A stretch of 64,000 nucleotides of DNA from an uncultured Methanomassiliicoccus sp. (GCA_905202485.1 CAJKRY010000006.1:49943-113942); one strand, 5' to 3'; counted from the first letter of the stretch, positions 34,834 to 43,651 are shown. A program made the numbers and translations. The notes: generated from the sequence alone by a model not told the origin.

Positions 34834-35223
34834 TCAGTATACGTAGGCCAGGAGTTTTCCGCCTACACCCATCTCTTTGGCTTTAGTGTGGCTCACTACA
34901 CCAGCTGTGGTTGTGAGTATGAGTACACCAAAGTCCTGAGCGGGCAGGTATCTGGACTCGAAGCGTTCTAAATCATTCTTCTGCACTGAGTGCCTTGGCT
35001 TGATTACACCGCAGTCGTTGATTTTACCATCTAAGCTAATCTTGAATAATCCAGCCTTGCCGTCTTCGACGAACTCAAACTGGTTGATGTAGCCGTATTC
35101 CTGCATAACTTTGAGGACTCTTCCGATTAACTTAGAAGAGGGGCAGATGGTGCATTCGCTCTTACCAACTGAGGCTGCGTTTTTGATGGTCGACATTGCG
35201 TCGTTAAGTGGATCGCTTTGCAT
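34834..35223 (-). CDS. rps8: 30S ribosomal protein S8
   Basis: 129 residues. S8 binds the central domain of 16S rRNA. It has DPLNDAMSTIKNA at the start and ILTTTAGVVSHTKAKEMGVGG at the end, the second with the conserved Ser/Thr-rich rRNA-contact motif. A GGTGAT box lies 5 bases before ATG 35223. Confidence 0.95.
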   Translation of the reverse strand: MQSDPLNDAMSTIKNAASVGKSECTICPSSKLIGRVLKVMQEYGYINQFEFVEDGKAGLFKISLDGKINDCGVIKPRHSVQKNDLERFESRYLPAQDFGVLILTTTAGVVSHTKAKEMGVGGKLLAYVY

Positions 35224-35233
35224 TTATATCACC

Positions 35234-35380
35234 TCAGCTATATTTTTTAAATCCAATCTCTGGTGCAACCTCACGGAAGCATTGTCTGCAGAGATGCATG
35301 CCATAGCGGCGCACGATACCGCGCTTCCTTCCGCAACGCTGGCAGCCTTTCTTTCGTCCGAACTCTTTTTTTGTCTTCAC
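35234..35380 (-). CDS. rps14: 30S ribosomal protein S14, zinc type
   Basis: This 48-residue gene is read directly from the sequence. It begins with GTG at 35380 overlapping the rpl5 TGA, and ends with TGA at 35236-35234. The zinc knuckles are CQRCGRKRG and CRQCFREVA, the Cx2C...Cx2C pattern of archaeal S14, and the C-terminus is IGFKKYS. The position between rpl5 and rps8 is standard. It is easily missed because of its size and GTG start. Confidence 0.94.
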   Translation of the reverse strand: MKTKKEFGRKKGCQRCGRKRGIVRRYGMHLCRQCFREVAPEIGFKKYS

Positions 35381-35892
35381 TCGACCACCTCAACGTTGTA
35401 TTGGGTTTTCATGAAATTGATGGCCTCATCCCTGGTAACACGATGCTGTGCAGGGACTTTCTTTGGCATGATGCGCCTTTTGGACACCCTGTAGCCTGGC
35501 TTCATAAATACCACGCTGATGTCCATTCCGAAGATACCGATTTCTGGATCGTATTTCATACCCTCGAAGTCAGTATAATCTGAGATACCAAAGGACATGT
35601 TTCCCTCTTTGTCAAAGGAATATGCTGCAACCCTTCCTTCCCTGATCGACAATGCTTTTGTCAGGAAGTTTGAAGCTGCTTCTCCCCTGAGAGTGACTTT
35701 ACATCCGATTGGCATTCCGTTTCTTACACCCAAATCACGGTTTGTGACTTTGGCCGTTGTAATTACAGGTGTCTGCTCGGTAACCATGTTGAGAACTTTC
35801 TGAGCTTTGTTCAGACGTTCTCCGGCTTCTCCGACGCCGATGTTTACAACGACTTTTTCAATACGAGGTACACACATTACATCGCTGCTCAT
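35377..35892 (-). CDS. rpl5: 50S ribosomal protein L5
   Basis: 171 residues. A 5S rRNA-binding protein with VPRIEKVVVNIGVGEAGERL and the NRDLGVRNGMPIGCKVTLRG segment. The ATG overlaps the rps4e stop by a few bases, and its own stop overlaps the rps14 GTG. Confidence 0.95.
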   Translation of the reverse strand: MSSDVMCVPRIEKVVVNIGVGEAGERLNKAQKVLNMVTEQTPVITTAKVTNRDLGVRNGMPIGCKVTLRGEAASNFLTKALSIREGRVAAYSFDKEGNMSFGISDYTDFEGMKYDPEIGIFGMDISVVFMKPGYRVSKRRIMPKKVPAQHRVTRDEAINFMKTQYNVEVVE

Positions 35893-36599
35893 AGAACTGC
35901 CTCCTCAGGCAGCGCGATCTCGGAGGTTTTGTTTCCGACGATGAACACGTTGCATTTTGTGGTGTACTTTCCGTCTGTGAACTTTACGAGGTTCTCAGAA
36001 GGTAGCCTTGTTATCTCATATTCCTCGACAACAGCAACGTTTCCTACGTTTGCACCAGATGTGATCAGTGCGGTGTTTCCCTTTTCAAGAGAGTAGGAAG
36101 CGAGGATTTTCTGCTCGGGGATTGTGATTTTTAATACATCGCCAGTCTTGTACTGGTTAGCGTCCAGCACGATGTTTCTTCCGTCGTGGAGGTTCAGCTG
36201 TGTCTTTCCGCCTGCGATGGTTTTCTTGTCGTCAATGCGGGAGAGTTTCCAGCCGGCTTCTTCTTCAGAGATCTTTACCATCTGGAGTTTTCCCCTCTTG
36301 TCGAGGACCATACGGTAATAAGAGTTGATTGTCGGCAGACCTAAGACATCCATCAGTCCCATTCCCTGTTTTGGGCTGCGGACAGTCTTACCGTCGATCT
36401 TCAACATTTTCTTCTGAAGCATAAGACGAACTTCTTTAGCAGTTCCTGCAAGACCAAGCATGTCCCTCATGACTACAGTTACAGGTATGCTCTCTTCGAG
36501 TGCGTGGGCACCGGGAGAGGGTTTTGTAATCCAAGTAGAGGTCTTCCTCTTTACCGGCCAGCTCCTGGGCGCGGTCAATCTCTTCATTTCATTGCTCAT
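35889..36599 (-). CDS. rps4e: 30S ribosomal protein S4e
   Basis: 236 residues, with an S4-like RNA-binding domain (AKEVRLMLQKKMLKIDGK), a central domain and a C-terminal KOW segment (GANVGNVAVVEEYE). S4e exists only in archaea and eukaryotes and normally lies between rpl24 and rpl5, as here. Its ATG overlaps the rpl24 stop. Confidence 0.95.
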   Translation of the reverse strand: MSNEMKRLTAPRSWPVKRKTSTWITKPSPGAHALEESIPVTVVMRDMLGLAGTAKEVRLMLQKKMLKIDGKTVRSPKQGMGLMDVLGLPTINSYYRMVLDKRGKLQMVKISEEEAGWKLSRIDDKKTIAGGKTQLNLHDGRNIVLDANQYKTGDVLKITIPEQKILASYSLEKGNTALITSGANVGNVAVVEEYEITRLPSENLVKFTDGKYTTKCNVFIVGNKTSEIALPEEAVL

Positions 36600-36970
36600 T
36601 GTGAAACCTCCTTCTTGGAGAGACTCTGCTTGCGCATTGGGTCAGATAGGTTAAGTTTTGTGATTTCTACTTTGGAAGCGTGAATCGGACGTGCAACCAT
36701 GGTTCCATCTGCCTTGGCGATGGTTATTCCCTCAATTACAATCCTGCCGCTCCTTGTATCAACATGCGTAACTTTTCCTTCGACATCGACAACGTCCTCG
36801 TCACCACGCATCACTCTTACAGTGTCACCTTTGACGACCTGTGCAGCATGGATACTGAAATCCTTGCGTAGTTCGTCACTGAGGTGAGAAGAGACCATCT
36901 TTCTGCGTATGTGAGCAGGTGCGTTGTAGAAGGCCTTTCTTTGTTTACGGGTTTTGCTACTCTGTACCAT
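36596..36970 (-). CDS. rpl24: 50S ribosomal protein L24
   Basis: 124 residues. The KOW motif VKGDTVRVMRGDEDVVDVEG (near residues 43-62) binds rRNA and is preceded by the basic N-terminal SKTRKQRKAFYNAPAH. It lies between rpl14 and rps4e. Confidence 0.95.
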   Translation of the reverse strand: MVQSSKTRKQRKAFYNAPAHIRRKMVSSHLSDELRKDFSIHAAQVVKGDTVRVMRGDEDVVDVEGKVTHVDTRSGRIVIEGITIAKADGTMVARPIHASKVEITKLNLSDPMRKQSLSKKEVSQ

Positions 36971-36979
36971 ATTTTCACC

Positions 36980-37378
36980 TCAGATGATCGTGGAGGCTGT
37001 GGCAGCAATACGAGGCCATCTTTCTGCGGCTTCTCTTGCTACGGGCCCTTTGATATCTGTACCTTTAGTCTCGCCTTCCTCCGTGGTGATAACGGCGGCG
37101 TTGTCTTCAAATGAAATCATTACTCCGTCTGCACGGCGGAATGGCCTGCGCTGACGGACAATGACGGCATATACAACCTGACGTCTCATTTCTGGAGTAC
37201 CTTTCTTCACGGACGCGATAACTATGTCACCTACACCAGCCTTGGGGTACCTGCGGCTTGTACCATGGTACCTGGGAACTGTGATGATCGCGATCGTTTT
37301 AGCGCCCGTGTTGTCGATAACGTTGAGCACGGTTCCAGTCTGGGATCCGTGAGTCTGTCTTCCGGCAATACCTTTCAT
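36980..37378 (-). CDS. rpl14: 50S ribosomal protein L14
   Basis: About 132 residues. L14 lies at the subunit interface. It has GTVLNVIDNTGAKTIAIITV and GVGDIVIASVKKGTPEMRR. An ATG at 37384 overlaps the rps17 stop, but the GAGGT box spaces better for ATG 37378, so that is chosen. The difference is two residues. Confidence 0.93.
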   Translation of the reverse strand: MKGIAGRQTHGSQTGTVLNVIDNTGAKTIAIITVPRYHGTSRRYPKAGVGDIVIASVKKGTPEMRRQVVYAVIVRQRRPFRRADGVMISFEDNAAVITTEEGETKGTDIKGPVAREAAERWPRIAATASTII

Positions 37379-37383
37379 TGTCA

Positions 37384-37713
37384 TTACCTCTTTTCAACGA
37401 TCACGAAAGAGACAGTCTTGCTCAGCTGGCGGCATTCCATGATCTTTACATGGTCGCCGACCTTCACATCCAAACATGGAGGATTGTGAGCTGAGTAACG
37501 GCTTGTTCTCTTCTCATATCTTTCATACTTCTCTACATAATTCAGATAGTTACGCTCCACCACCGCAGTTTTGCCCATCTTTGTTGAGACGACAACCCCT
37601 TCGATGATCTGGCCTCTGAGTGATAATTCGCCGTGGAATGGGCAGTGCTTATCGCTGCAGGTAGCCTCTGGAGATTTAACATCGATTCCGATATCCTTGA
37701 CTTCGTTAGCCAT
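37384..37713 (-). CDS. rps17: 30S ribosomal protein S17
   Basis: About 109 residues. The OB-fold core contains IEGVVVSTKMGKTAVVERNY and VKVGDHVKIMECRQLSKTVS. The N-terminal CSDKHCPFHGELSLRG is the archaeal/eukaryotic-type extension. A GTG at 37722 is in frame, but GGTGAT precedes ATG 37713, which is chosen. Confidence 0.94.
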   Translation of the reverse strand: MANEVKDIGIDVKSPEATCSDKHCPFHGELSLRGQIIEGVVVSTKMGKTAVVERNYLNYVEKYERYEKRTSRYSAHNPPCLDVKVGDHVKIMECRQLSKTVSFVIVEKR

Positions 37714-37718
37714 TGGGA

Positions 37719-37979
37719 TCACCTTATTTTCTTAATCCGATCCTCAGGTCGGTACTGGATCTCCGATCCATGAATCAGGACGGATTCGCCCTGGTATGTG
37801 AACAGGAATTCGCTACTGGACTTAGGGACTGTTACTTCCCCGCCATCTTTGCGGATGGTGAATGTATTCTTGGATTCATCTACGATCGCACCGCAGAAAT
37901 TTCCGCAGCCGAGAGACTGAACCTCTACATCCATACCAATGAATTCCGACCTCATGAGATTCCTCTTATTCACTTTCAT
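37719..37979 (-). CDS. rnp1: ribonuclease P protein component 1 (Rpp29/Pop4)
   Basis: 86 residues of the Rpp29 OB/Sm-like family. The conserved pattern is SEFIGMDVEV, GAIVDESKNTFTI and EFLFTYQGE. It helps the RNase P RNA cut pre-tRNA. It overlaps the aIF1 (SUI1) stop, and lies between it and rps17, the common archaeal position. Confidence 0.92.
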   Translation of the reverse strand: MKVNKRNLMRSEFIGMDVEVQSLGCGNFCGAIVDESKNTFTIRKDGGEVTVPKSSSEFLFTYQGESVLIHGSEIQYRPEDRIKKIR

Positions 37980-38275
37980 CTTACGTCCGTTTTGAAGCCC
38001 ATCTGTTCGAGGACTTCCTTGACCTTCTTCTTATGGTCACCCTGGAGCTCGATACGTCCTTCTTTGACAGTACCGCCTGCAGCACACTTGCTCTTTAATT
38101 TCTTTGCCAGGTCGTCCATGTCAATATCGTTTTCATCGATGCCTTCGACAACGGTGACGATTTTTCCATAACGCCTGCTATCTGTGCTTATTCTAACTGT
38201 CTGCTGCTCGCGCGCGATTTCTTCACACATGCACAGCTCTTTGGGTAGCCCACATACCGGACAAATTTCCGCCAT
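37976..38275 (-). CDS. sui1: translation initiation factor aIF1 (SUI1)
   Basis: 99 residues, acting in start codon selection on the small subunit. The SUI1 core contains GKIVTVVEGID, KSKCAAGGTVKEGRIELQGDH (in which the conserved Gly-rich loop lies) and LEQMGFKTDVR. A short N-terminal CPVCG...CMC segment may bind zinc, seen in some archaeal versions. The ATG overlaps the rpl29 stop. Confidence 0.94.
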   Translation of the reverse strand: MAEICPVCGLPKELCMCEEIAREQQTVRISTDSRRYGKIVTVVEGIDENDIDMDDLAKKLKSKCAAGGTVKEGRIELQGDHKKKVKEVLEQMGFKTDVR

Positions 38276-38478
38276 TAGTTCTTCTCCTCCTCCTTCTGGA
38301 TGGTTTGGATCCTAGCAATGTTTGTCCTAAGGGCCCTGATTTTTCCGGGGTTGGCGGGAGCGCCACCCATGGCGGCAGTCCCACGTTCGTGCATTAGTTC
38401 GCCTCGGAGCTCTGCTAGTGTTTTTGACCGCTCTTCAGCAGTCATTTCCCTGATCTCTGAAGTCCTGAGAAGTGCCAT
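38275..38478 (-). CDS. rpl29: 50S ribosomal protein L29
   Basis: 67 residues, mostly helical, with RTSEIREMTAEERSKTLAEL and IRALRTNIARIQTI, the standard coiled L29 pattern. The ATG overlaps the rps3 TAA (TAATG). Confidence 0.94.
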   Translation of the reverse strand: MALLRTSEIREMTAEERSKTLAELRGELMHERGTAAMGGAPANPGKIRALRTNIARIQTIQKEEEKN

Positions 38479-39263
38479 TACTGCTCACCTCCCTGGTTTT
38501 CATCTTCGACCTTGGGTTCTGCTTCTGGAGCCTCTGCCTCAACTGGTTCGGCTTCTGGTTCCTCGGCAGGTTCTTCCACAGCTGCTTCACTCTTAAGTTC
38601 GACTGGACGGAAGTCGTCCTTCTTTTCCATGAGTGCAGCTAATTCTGGGAATTTCTCTGCTGCTTCGACTGGCAGTGTAACGTCAATCTCGTCAGGCAGT
38701 TTGGAGTTGGGGCGCATAATTTCAACAGTGACACCGATTACACCGGGTTTGAGTTTAGCTACTGCGTAGCCTTTGTCAACATCCTGGATCTTTGGTTCAC
38801 CGCAGAATTTGATGTATCCCTCTTTGAATTTTTCAGTTCTGTGTCTCTGACCGGTAAGCTTACCGGCGATAATGATGTGGCATCCCCTGGCACCGTTGTC
38901 CATTACTCTGCGGATAGTAGAGTGGCCTGCACGTCTGAAGTGCCAGCCGCGCTCTAATGCAAATGCCAGTTTTTCTGCCATAATCTGAGCGTTGAGGTTG
39001 GGGTTGTCAACTTCCTGAACCTCTACCTGAGGATTGTCGAAGTTGAAGTCTTCCTCGATAGCACGGGTAAGGTTCTTGATAGCTGCACCGCGGCGTCCGA
39101 TAATGATACCTGGGCGCTCGGTGATGAGTGTAACCCTTGTACCCATAGGGGTACGCTGGACATCAAGACCTCCGAAACCGGCTCTTGTGACTTCTTTCAT
39201 CAGGTATTCCTTGAGAAGAACCCTGCGTGTATTCTCAGCGATAAATTTCCTTTCGCTTGCCAT
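38478..39263 (-). CDS. rps3: 30S ribosomal protein S3
   Basis: About 261 residues. The KH domain has VTLITERPGIIIGRRGAAIK (GXXG loop near residue 55), and the S3 C-terminal domain follows. The last 40 residues are an acidic Glu/Ala/Pro-rich tail not needed for the fold. GTG 39269 overlaps rpl22, but ATG 39263 matches the GGAGG spacing and the conserved N-terminus. Confidence 0.95.
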   Translation of the reverse strand: MASERKFIAENTRRVLLKEYLMKEVTRAGFGGLDVQRTPMGTRVTLITERPGIIIGRRGAAIKNLTRAIEEDFNFDNPQVEVQEVDNPNLNAQIMAEKLAFALERGWHFRRAGHSTIRRVMDNGARGCHIIIAGKLTGQRHRTEKFKEGYIKFCGEPKIQDVDKGYAVAKLKPGVIGVTVEIMRPNSKLPDEIDVTLPVEAAEKFPELAALMEKKDDFRPVELKSEAAVEEPAEEPEAEPVEAEAPEAEPKVEDENQGGEQ

Positions 39264-39265
39264 GT

Positions 39266-39712
39266 TCACTCAACCTCCTCAAGAATTACTTCGATGTTTA
39301 CAGTCTGGTGATTCCACTGGGTGCTGCGGCCGTGTGCACGGGGCATGTATCCAGGAATTGTGCGGCCGAGGGTTGCTGCAATTACAGTAACCTTCATGTT
39401 GTCTGCATCAAGACCCTTGTACTCTGCATTGTGCTTGGCACTCTCAATTACGCTGAGAATGGCCTCTGCAGATTTCTTAGGATATCTTCCAGGTCCCACG
39501 TTTGGTTTGTGGGCGATACCGGAGTTGTAACGCTTGAAAGGCACAGGCCTCTTCAGGTCGATTACTTCTTCCAGCATCTGAATAGCTACGTTTACTTTCC
39601 TGCCCCTGATCATGCGGCAGATTTCTCTTGAGTCTTTGGGGGAGATCGGCATTTCTTTGCCGATCGCCTTGGAGGTTACATCAGGGTTAGCATATTGTGT
39701 ATATCCAGCCAT
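39266..39712 (-). CDS. rpl22: 50S ribosomal protein L22
   Basis: 148 residues. L22 lines the peptide exit tunnel. Conserved parts are ISPKDSREICRMIRGRKV and RYPKKSAEAILSVIESAKHN, then the long beta-hairpin tip region RTIPGYMPRAHGRS. The gene lies between rps19 and rps3. Confidence 0.95.
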   Translation of the reverse strand: MAGYTQYANPDVTSKAIGKEMPISPKDSREICRMIRGRKVNVAIQMLEEVIDLKRPVPFKRYNSGIAHKPNVGPGRYPKKSAEAILSVIESAKHNAEYKGLDADNMKVTVIAATLGRTIPGYMPRAHGRSTQWNHQTVNIEVILEEVE

Positions 39713-39722
39713 TTAATCAACC

Positions 39723-40187
39723 TCACTTCAGCGGCAAGAACTTGGAACCTCTGGTAGCACCTACACCAGGTCCGGAGTGCTTGACATCTCCTCTCGTCAT
39801 GCTGAATTCACCGGTAAAGTGTCCGATCATCTCGGGCTTGATTTCGAATTCGATGAATTCTTTTCCATTGTAAACAGAAACTCTCTTACCAACAAACTGT
39901 GGTATGATCGGAACATCGCGGCGGTGGGTCTTGATGACTTCTTTGTCGCTTGTTCTGATAGTTTCAAAAGCAGTGCTCTGCTCGTCGTTCATTCCCCTTG
40001 CAAGGGTCCTGCGGATTCTGCATGGCAGCAATGATACCATTTCATCGAAAGGCATCTCGAGTAACTCTTCCATGGAATATCCACGGTAGGTGAACTCCTT
40101 CTTCCTGCGGGCGGTAATGCCTCCCTTCTTCTTACGCTGCTTTCTGCGTGCAGATTTTGGATTGCCATATTTAGTAGCCTTTGCCAT
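39723..40187 (-). CDS. rps19: 30S ribosomal protein S19
   Basis: 154 residues with an archaeal N-terminal extension rich in Lys/Arg. The S19 core has THRRDVPIIPQFVGKRVSVY and GHFTGEFSMTRGDVKHSGPG. S19 sits in the small subunit head. It is located between rpl2 and rpl22. Confidence 0.95.
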   Translation of the reverse strand: MAKATKYGNPKSARRKQRKKKGGITARRKKEFTYRGYSMEELLEMPFDEMVSLLPCRIRRTLARGMNDEQSTAFETIRTSDKEVIKTHRRDVPIIPQFVGKRVSVYNGKEFIEFEIKPEMIGHFTGEFSMTRGDVKHSGPGVGATRGSKFLPLK

Positions 40188-40191
40188 ATGA

Positions 40192-40890
40192 TCACTTCCT
40201 CCTTCTCTTAGGAGACAGGCGTCCTACCTTACGTCCAGGAGCAGCGTTCCTACTTACTGTGCTCGGGACACCAACATGCGGGTGACCTCCACCACCATGT
40301 GGGTGGTCTACAGCGTTCATGGCGATACCTTTCACCCTGAAATAGGCCTTACTCTTGCTGCGGTATGCGTGATATTTGGTACCTGATTTAGCGAATGGTT
40401 TTTCTTTCAGACCGCCGCCAGCTACGATACCGACTGTTGCGCGGCAGCGGGGATCAAATGTTTTGAACTCGCCGGAAGGCATGAGGAGAACTACTTTGCT
40501 GCCTCTGCTGACGACGGTTGCGGAAGTACCTGCTGTACGCACGAACTTTCCACCGTCTCCGGGCTGTCCTTCAATATTGTAAACGAAGCTTCCTTCAGGA
40601 ACGCTTGAAAGTGATACGACGCTTCCGGGGGTGCGGTCTGCAGAGTTGTCACCGAATGTGACGCTGTTTCCGACCATCATTCCTTCAGCTGCGATCATTA
40701 AGACCTTCTCGCCGTTGAAATCGACTTTTGCCAGAGGTCCGTTTCTTCCAGGGGCATGAACGAAATCTTCAATCTTGCCGGTAGAAGCATCCAACCTGGG
40801 ATACCTGATATCACCGACGTGCCTGTGGCTTGGGGAGCGATACTGAGATCCTCCGCGTCCACGTCTCTGTTGTCTGAGTTGCTTACCCAT
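40192..40890 (-). CDS. rpl2: 50S ribosomal protein L2
   Basis: 232 residues. L2 lies next to the peptidyl transferase centre. Conserved parts include LRQQRRGRGGSQYRSPSH, the SH3-like middle domain, and MNAVDHPHGGGGHPHVG with the invariant His-Pro-His-Gly-Gly motif. Order rpl23-rpl2-rps19 is conserved. Confidence 0.96.
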   Translation of the reverse strand: MGKQLRQQRRGRGGSQYRSPSHRHVGDIRYPRLDASTGKIEDFVHAPGRNGPLAKVDFNGEKVLMIAAEGMMVGNSVTFGDNSADRTPGSVVSLSSVPEGSFVYNIEGQPGDGGKFVRTAGTSATVVSRGSKVVLLMPSGEFKTFDPRCRATVGIVAGGGLKEKPFAKSGTKYHAYRSKSKAYFRVKGIAMNAVDHPHGGGGHPHVGVPSTVSRNAAPGRKVGRLSPKRRRK

Positions 40891-40898
40891 AATATCCC

Positions 40899-41180
40899 TC
40901 AGAACACTCCAATTCTCATGCCGATGTCTTCTGCCGAGTATCCCTCAGCGAGTTTTATCGTAGCACGCTTTCCGTTCTTGGTGATCCTTGTCCACACCTT
41001 TACGACTTTTACATCAAAGTGGCTCTCGAAGTCGGCTTTGATCTCAGCCTTAGTGGCGTCCCTTGTGACGAGGAATTCGATTTTGTTTCCGTCTTTGAAC
41101 TTCTGGGTAGGGGTTCCGCTCATGAAGTTCATCGTCTTTTCTGTGACGTATGGATGAATTAAAACTGAATCTTTAGGCAT
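40899..41180 (-). CDS. rpl23: 50S ribosomal protein L23
   Basis: 93 residues. L23 sits at the tunnel exit where the SRP and Sec docks. Family features are VLIHPYVTEKTMNFM and EFLVTRDATKAEIKADFE. It lies between rpl4 and rpl2. Confidence 0.95.
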   Translation of the reverse strand: MPKDSVLIHPYVTEKTMNFMSGTPTQKFKDGNKIEFLVTRDATKAEIKADFESHFDVKVVKVWTRITKNGKRATIKLAEGYSAEDIGMRIGVF

Positions 41181-41182
41181 GA

Positions 41183-41947
41183 TTACCAGCCTCCGGTCTG
41201 TTCGAGTGCAGACTCAGTGAATACAGTCAGGCGACCTGCAGCTCCGCCGGGAGCGAGTTTTCCTGCGCTTAGTCCGCTGGTACATACGACTTCAACACCA
41301 GGAAGGTTGTGTACACCCTTGAAGATAGGAGCTTCATTCTCAGAGACGACTATGAGGACGCTTCTGGGAGTGCGGTATTTCCTGCCTCTCATCTTTCCTC
41401 TGCCGGCACGGATTTTCTTTCCGTCTTTTGCTCTAAGAAGGTCGTCGTATACGCCTAAGCTCTCGAAGACTGCAATTGCCTCTGCGGTTGTTGCGATCTT
41501 CTCGAAGTCATTCTCTACAACCAAAGGAAGAGTTACATTTTCGTCAAAGCGGTGTCCCCTGTTCTTTACGATTTCAGGGTTGGCAACAGCGGCCAGTGCT
41601 GACAGCTTTGCAAGCTGCTTCTCTTTCTTGTTCATCTTTTTAGAATAGTCTTTCTCCGGCTTTGGCGGGAATGCACGCCTTCCTCCTACGTTGTTAGGAG
41701 ACTCAGCGGCTTTGTTGCCCTGTGTAAGCCTTTGAACACGTGAAGTTCCGCGGCCTTTTCCCCACTGAGAAACTGCATGTCTCATACCAGCTTTTTCGCT
41801 TGGTCCGTAAGGCTGGCGCTTGTTGGCCTGCTCGGCTACAACAGCTTTGTGGATGAGGTCCGGACGGTACTCTGTTGAAAATGCTGCGGGGAGCTCCACA
41901 CTTTTGACGGTTTTTCCGTCTACTGAATATACATTTACACTTGCCAT
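41183..41947 (-). CDS. rpl4: 50S ribosomal protein L4
   Basis: 254 residues of the archaeal L4/L1e type. The tunnel loop contains RHAVSQWGKGRGTSRVQRLT. It is adjacent to rpl3, with a few bases between. Confidence 0.95.
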   Translation of the reverse strand: MASVNVYSVDGKTVKSVELPAAFSTEYRPDLIHKAVVAEQANKRQPYGPSEKAGMRHAVSQWGKGRGTSRVQRLTQGNKAAESPNNVGGRRAFPPKPEKDYSKKMNKKEKQLAKLSALAAVANPEIVKNRGHRFDENVTLPLVVENDFEKIATTAEAIAVFESLGVYDDLLRAKDGKKIRAGRGKMRGRKYRTPRSVLIVVSENEAPIFKGVHNLPGVEVVCTSGLSAGKLAPGGAAGRLTVFTESALEQTGGW

Positions 41948-41952
41948 TTAGT

Positions 41953-42951
41953 TCAAGCCCCCTGCTTGGATTCGGTTGAGATGTAAACAACGTCAGGTGC
42001 ATCTCCAGAGACTTTTGAAGGCCTTACTGGATCCCTGATGCGGATCAGTCTCTTTGTGGGACCTGGCACAGAACCGTAGATAAGAAGATAGTTGTTGCGG
42101 ACTGAACCGTAGTGAAGGAATCCTCCCTTAGGGTTGACTTCTTCTCCGCTCTCTCCGATCTTAATAATGCGCTTGTTGAATTCTGTACGCTGGTGGTAAC
42201 CCATCTGACCAGACTGAGGCACAGTTGGACGAACAAGTCCGGGCCTCTTTGGACCGAGGGTACCGATCATTCTGCGGTGCTTTGAGTTCTTGTGGGACAG
42301 AAGCTTTACTCCCCACCTCTTGACTGCACCCTGGAAACCTTTTCCCTTGGTGACTGCAGCCACATCAACTAATGCACCACTCTTTGCAAAATCAGAAATT
42401 GATACTTCTTTGCCCAGAATTTCTTTCGCGTAGGCAAGTCTCTCATCGATTGTTCCTCCGCCGATGCGGGTTTCCATAAGTTCAGGAACTTTCTTAGGAA
42501 CACCAGTCACTAATTTCGGCTGTGTGTATGTGAGCACGCGGACATCAGCGATGTCTTTTTCTGCCATCTTTGCCCAGGATTCCTCAGCATTGTAGTTCTT
42601 CGGGATCGGCAAGCGTCTCTTAAGGAGCGAGTCTACAGATGGCGCCCAGGCTTCTCCGACAGTGCGGAGCCCGTAGCGGGTATTCTCATATACTCTTACA
42701 GCTGCCACTTTCATTGGTGGCACTTCTAGAACAGTAACTGGGATCTGGATTTCTTGTTTAGCGGTGAGACTTGTTTTGCGGTCATCGACCATGAACGCAT
42801 GAGTCATTCCGGCTTTGTAACCGGCAAAGCCCTGAAGCTTAGGGCCTTCGCTAATCTCTGGCCAAGTATCTAATCTAGGTGTTTGGCTAACGGCTCTTTT
42901 TCGTGGCGAATACGCCTTCGAGCCTCTTCTTGGACGTCTTTTGTTCGGCAT
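41953..42951 (-). CDS. rpl3: 50S ribosomal protein L3
   Basis: 332 residues of the archaeal L3 type, reaching the peptidyl transferase centre. Conserved parts are GFAGYKAGMTHAFMVDD, DVAAVTKGKGFQGAVKRWG and GPKRPGLVRPTVPQSGQMGY. It is the first gene of the ribosomal superoperon, which extends without long gaps to cbf5. Confidence 0.96.
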   Translation of the reverse strand: MPNKRRPRRGSKAYSPRKRAVSQTPRLDTWPEISEGPKLQGFAGYKAGMTHAFMVDDRKTSLTAKQEIQIPVTVLEVPPMKVAAVRVYENTRYGLRTVGEAWAPSVDSLLKRRLPIPKNYNAEESWAKMAEKDIADVRVLTYTQPKLVTGVPKKVPELMETRIGGGTIDERLAYAKEILGKEVSISDFAKSGALVDVAAVTKGKGFQGAVKRWGVKLLSHKNSKHRRMIGTLGPKRPGLVRPTVPQSGQMGYHQRTEFNKRIIKIGESGEEVNPKGGFLHYGSVRNNYLLIYGSVPGPTKRLIRIRDPVRPSKVSGDAPDVVYISTESKQGA

Positions 42952-43170
42952 GGTTCTCCCTCTCGTCTATTGAGAGAATCCACTCTCTGTTGCTAGCGCC
43001 CTCTGACATAACACGTCGTGCGAGTCAGCACCTCCGACCGTGGCGCGGTATTCACCCCCCGAGAATGGAAATAGAGGGGAAGTTGGGATGATATGACATT
43101 GCCCATAGCGTCTGGTCGAACGTCCTCAGCGCGTTCAGCTTAGAGTCCGATAAGAGTTCTTGTATATAAA
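42952..43170 (-). promoter_or_regulatory. promoter and long leader of the ribosomal superoperon
   Basis: On the minus strand a clear TATA box (43161-43170, TTTATATACA) would start transcription near 43137 and leave about 185 nt before the rpl3 ATG. The leader is G/C-rich, unlike the A/T-rich surroundings, and includes a 5-bp hairpin (42972-42976 with 42983-42987) close to the start codon. No ORF or known RNA family is recognised. A structured leader that a ribosomal protein might bind is possible. Confidence 0.45.
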
Positions 43171-43240
43171 CATAATGACCTAAGATTTAAAGTACTGGCT
43201 GCCTCAGAAAAGAAGAGTTTAAGGCAGCCGGAAAGCAGTG

Positions 43241-43561
43241 TTAAAGCTTGCCTTCTTTAGCCTTTTTCTGCATTCTTTTAGAACGCTCTTTCGATGAAAA
43301 ACCTGTCGCTCTCAACATGAAATCGTTGTATTTGCGGTTGGATTCTTTCATCGCTTCTTCGGAAGCGCTCTTGTCAGATTCGCTGTTCACTTCGATTTCA
43401 GACTTGCTGAGGAGCTTGACTTCAAATTTAGTCGTTGCTCCGAATGAGGTAACGTATGCACCGTTCTCTTCCTTGATGTCTCCAAACATTTCAATCATTA
43501 TGTTTTTCAACCCATCTCCTTCCAGCTGTGCTCCGTGTCCTCTTTTTATATCGAATTTCAA
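43241..43561 (-). CDS. conserved archaeal protein, DUF5611-like
   Basis: 106 residues, Lys/Glu-rich and soluble, resembling the small DUF5611-type proteins of Thermoplasmata; this family name is given tentatively. MKFDIKRGHG and the KFEVKLLSKSEIEV strands lead to a basic C-terminal helix (SSKERSKRMQKKAKEG). The start is TTG at 43561 with GGAGG about 7 bases upstream. It lies just upstream of the ribosomal promoter and on the same strand. Function is unknown. Confidence 0.65.
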   Translation of the reverse strand: MKFDIKRGHGAQLEGDGLKNIMIEMFGDIKEENGAYVTSFGATTKFEVKLLSKSEIEVNSESDKSASEEAMKESNRKYNDFMLRATGFSSKERSKRMQKKAKEGKL

Positions 43562-43651
43562 GTATGATGCCTCCTGATGCTAAGTCAGCAGAAGTATTAC
43601 CCTAATATTATGTCATATAATATTGCTTTGCTTTCTTTGCAAGAAACATCA

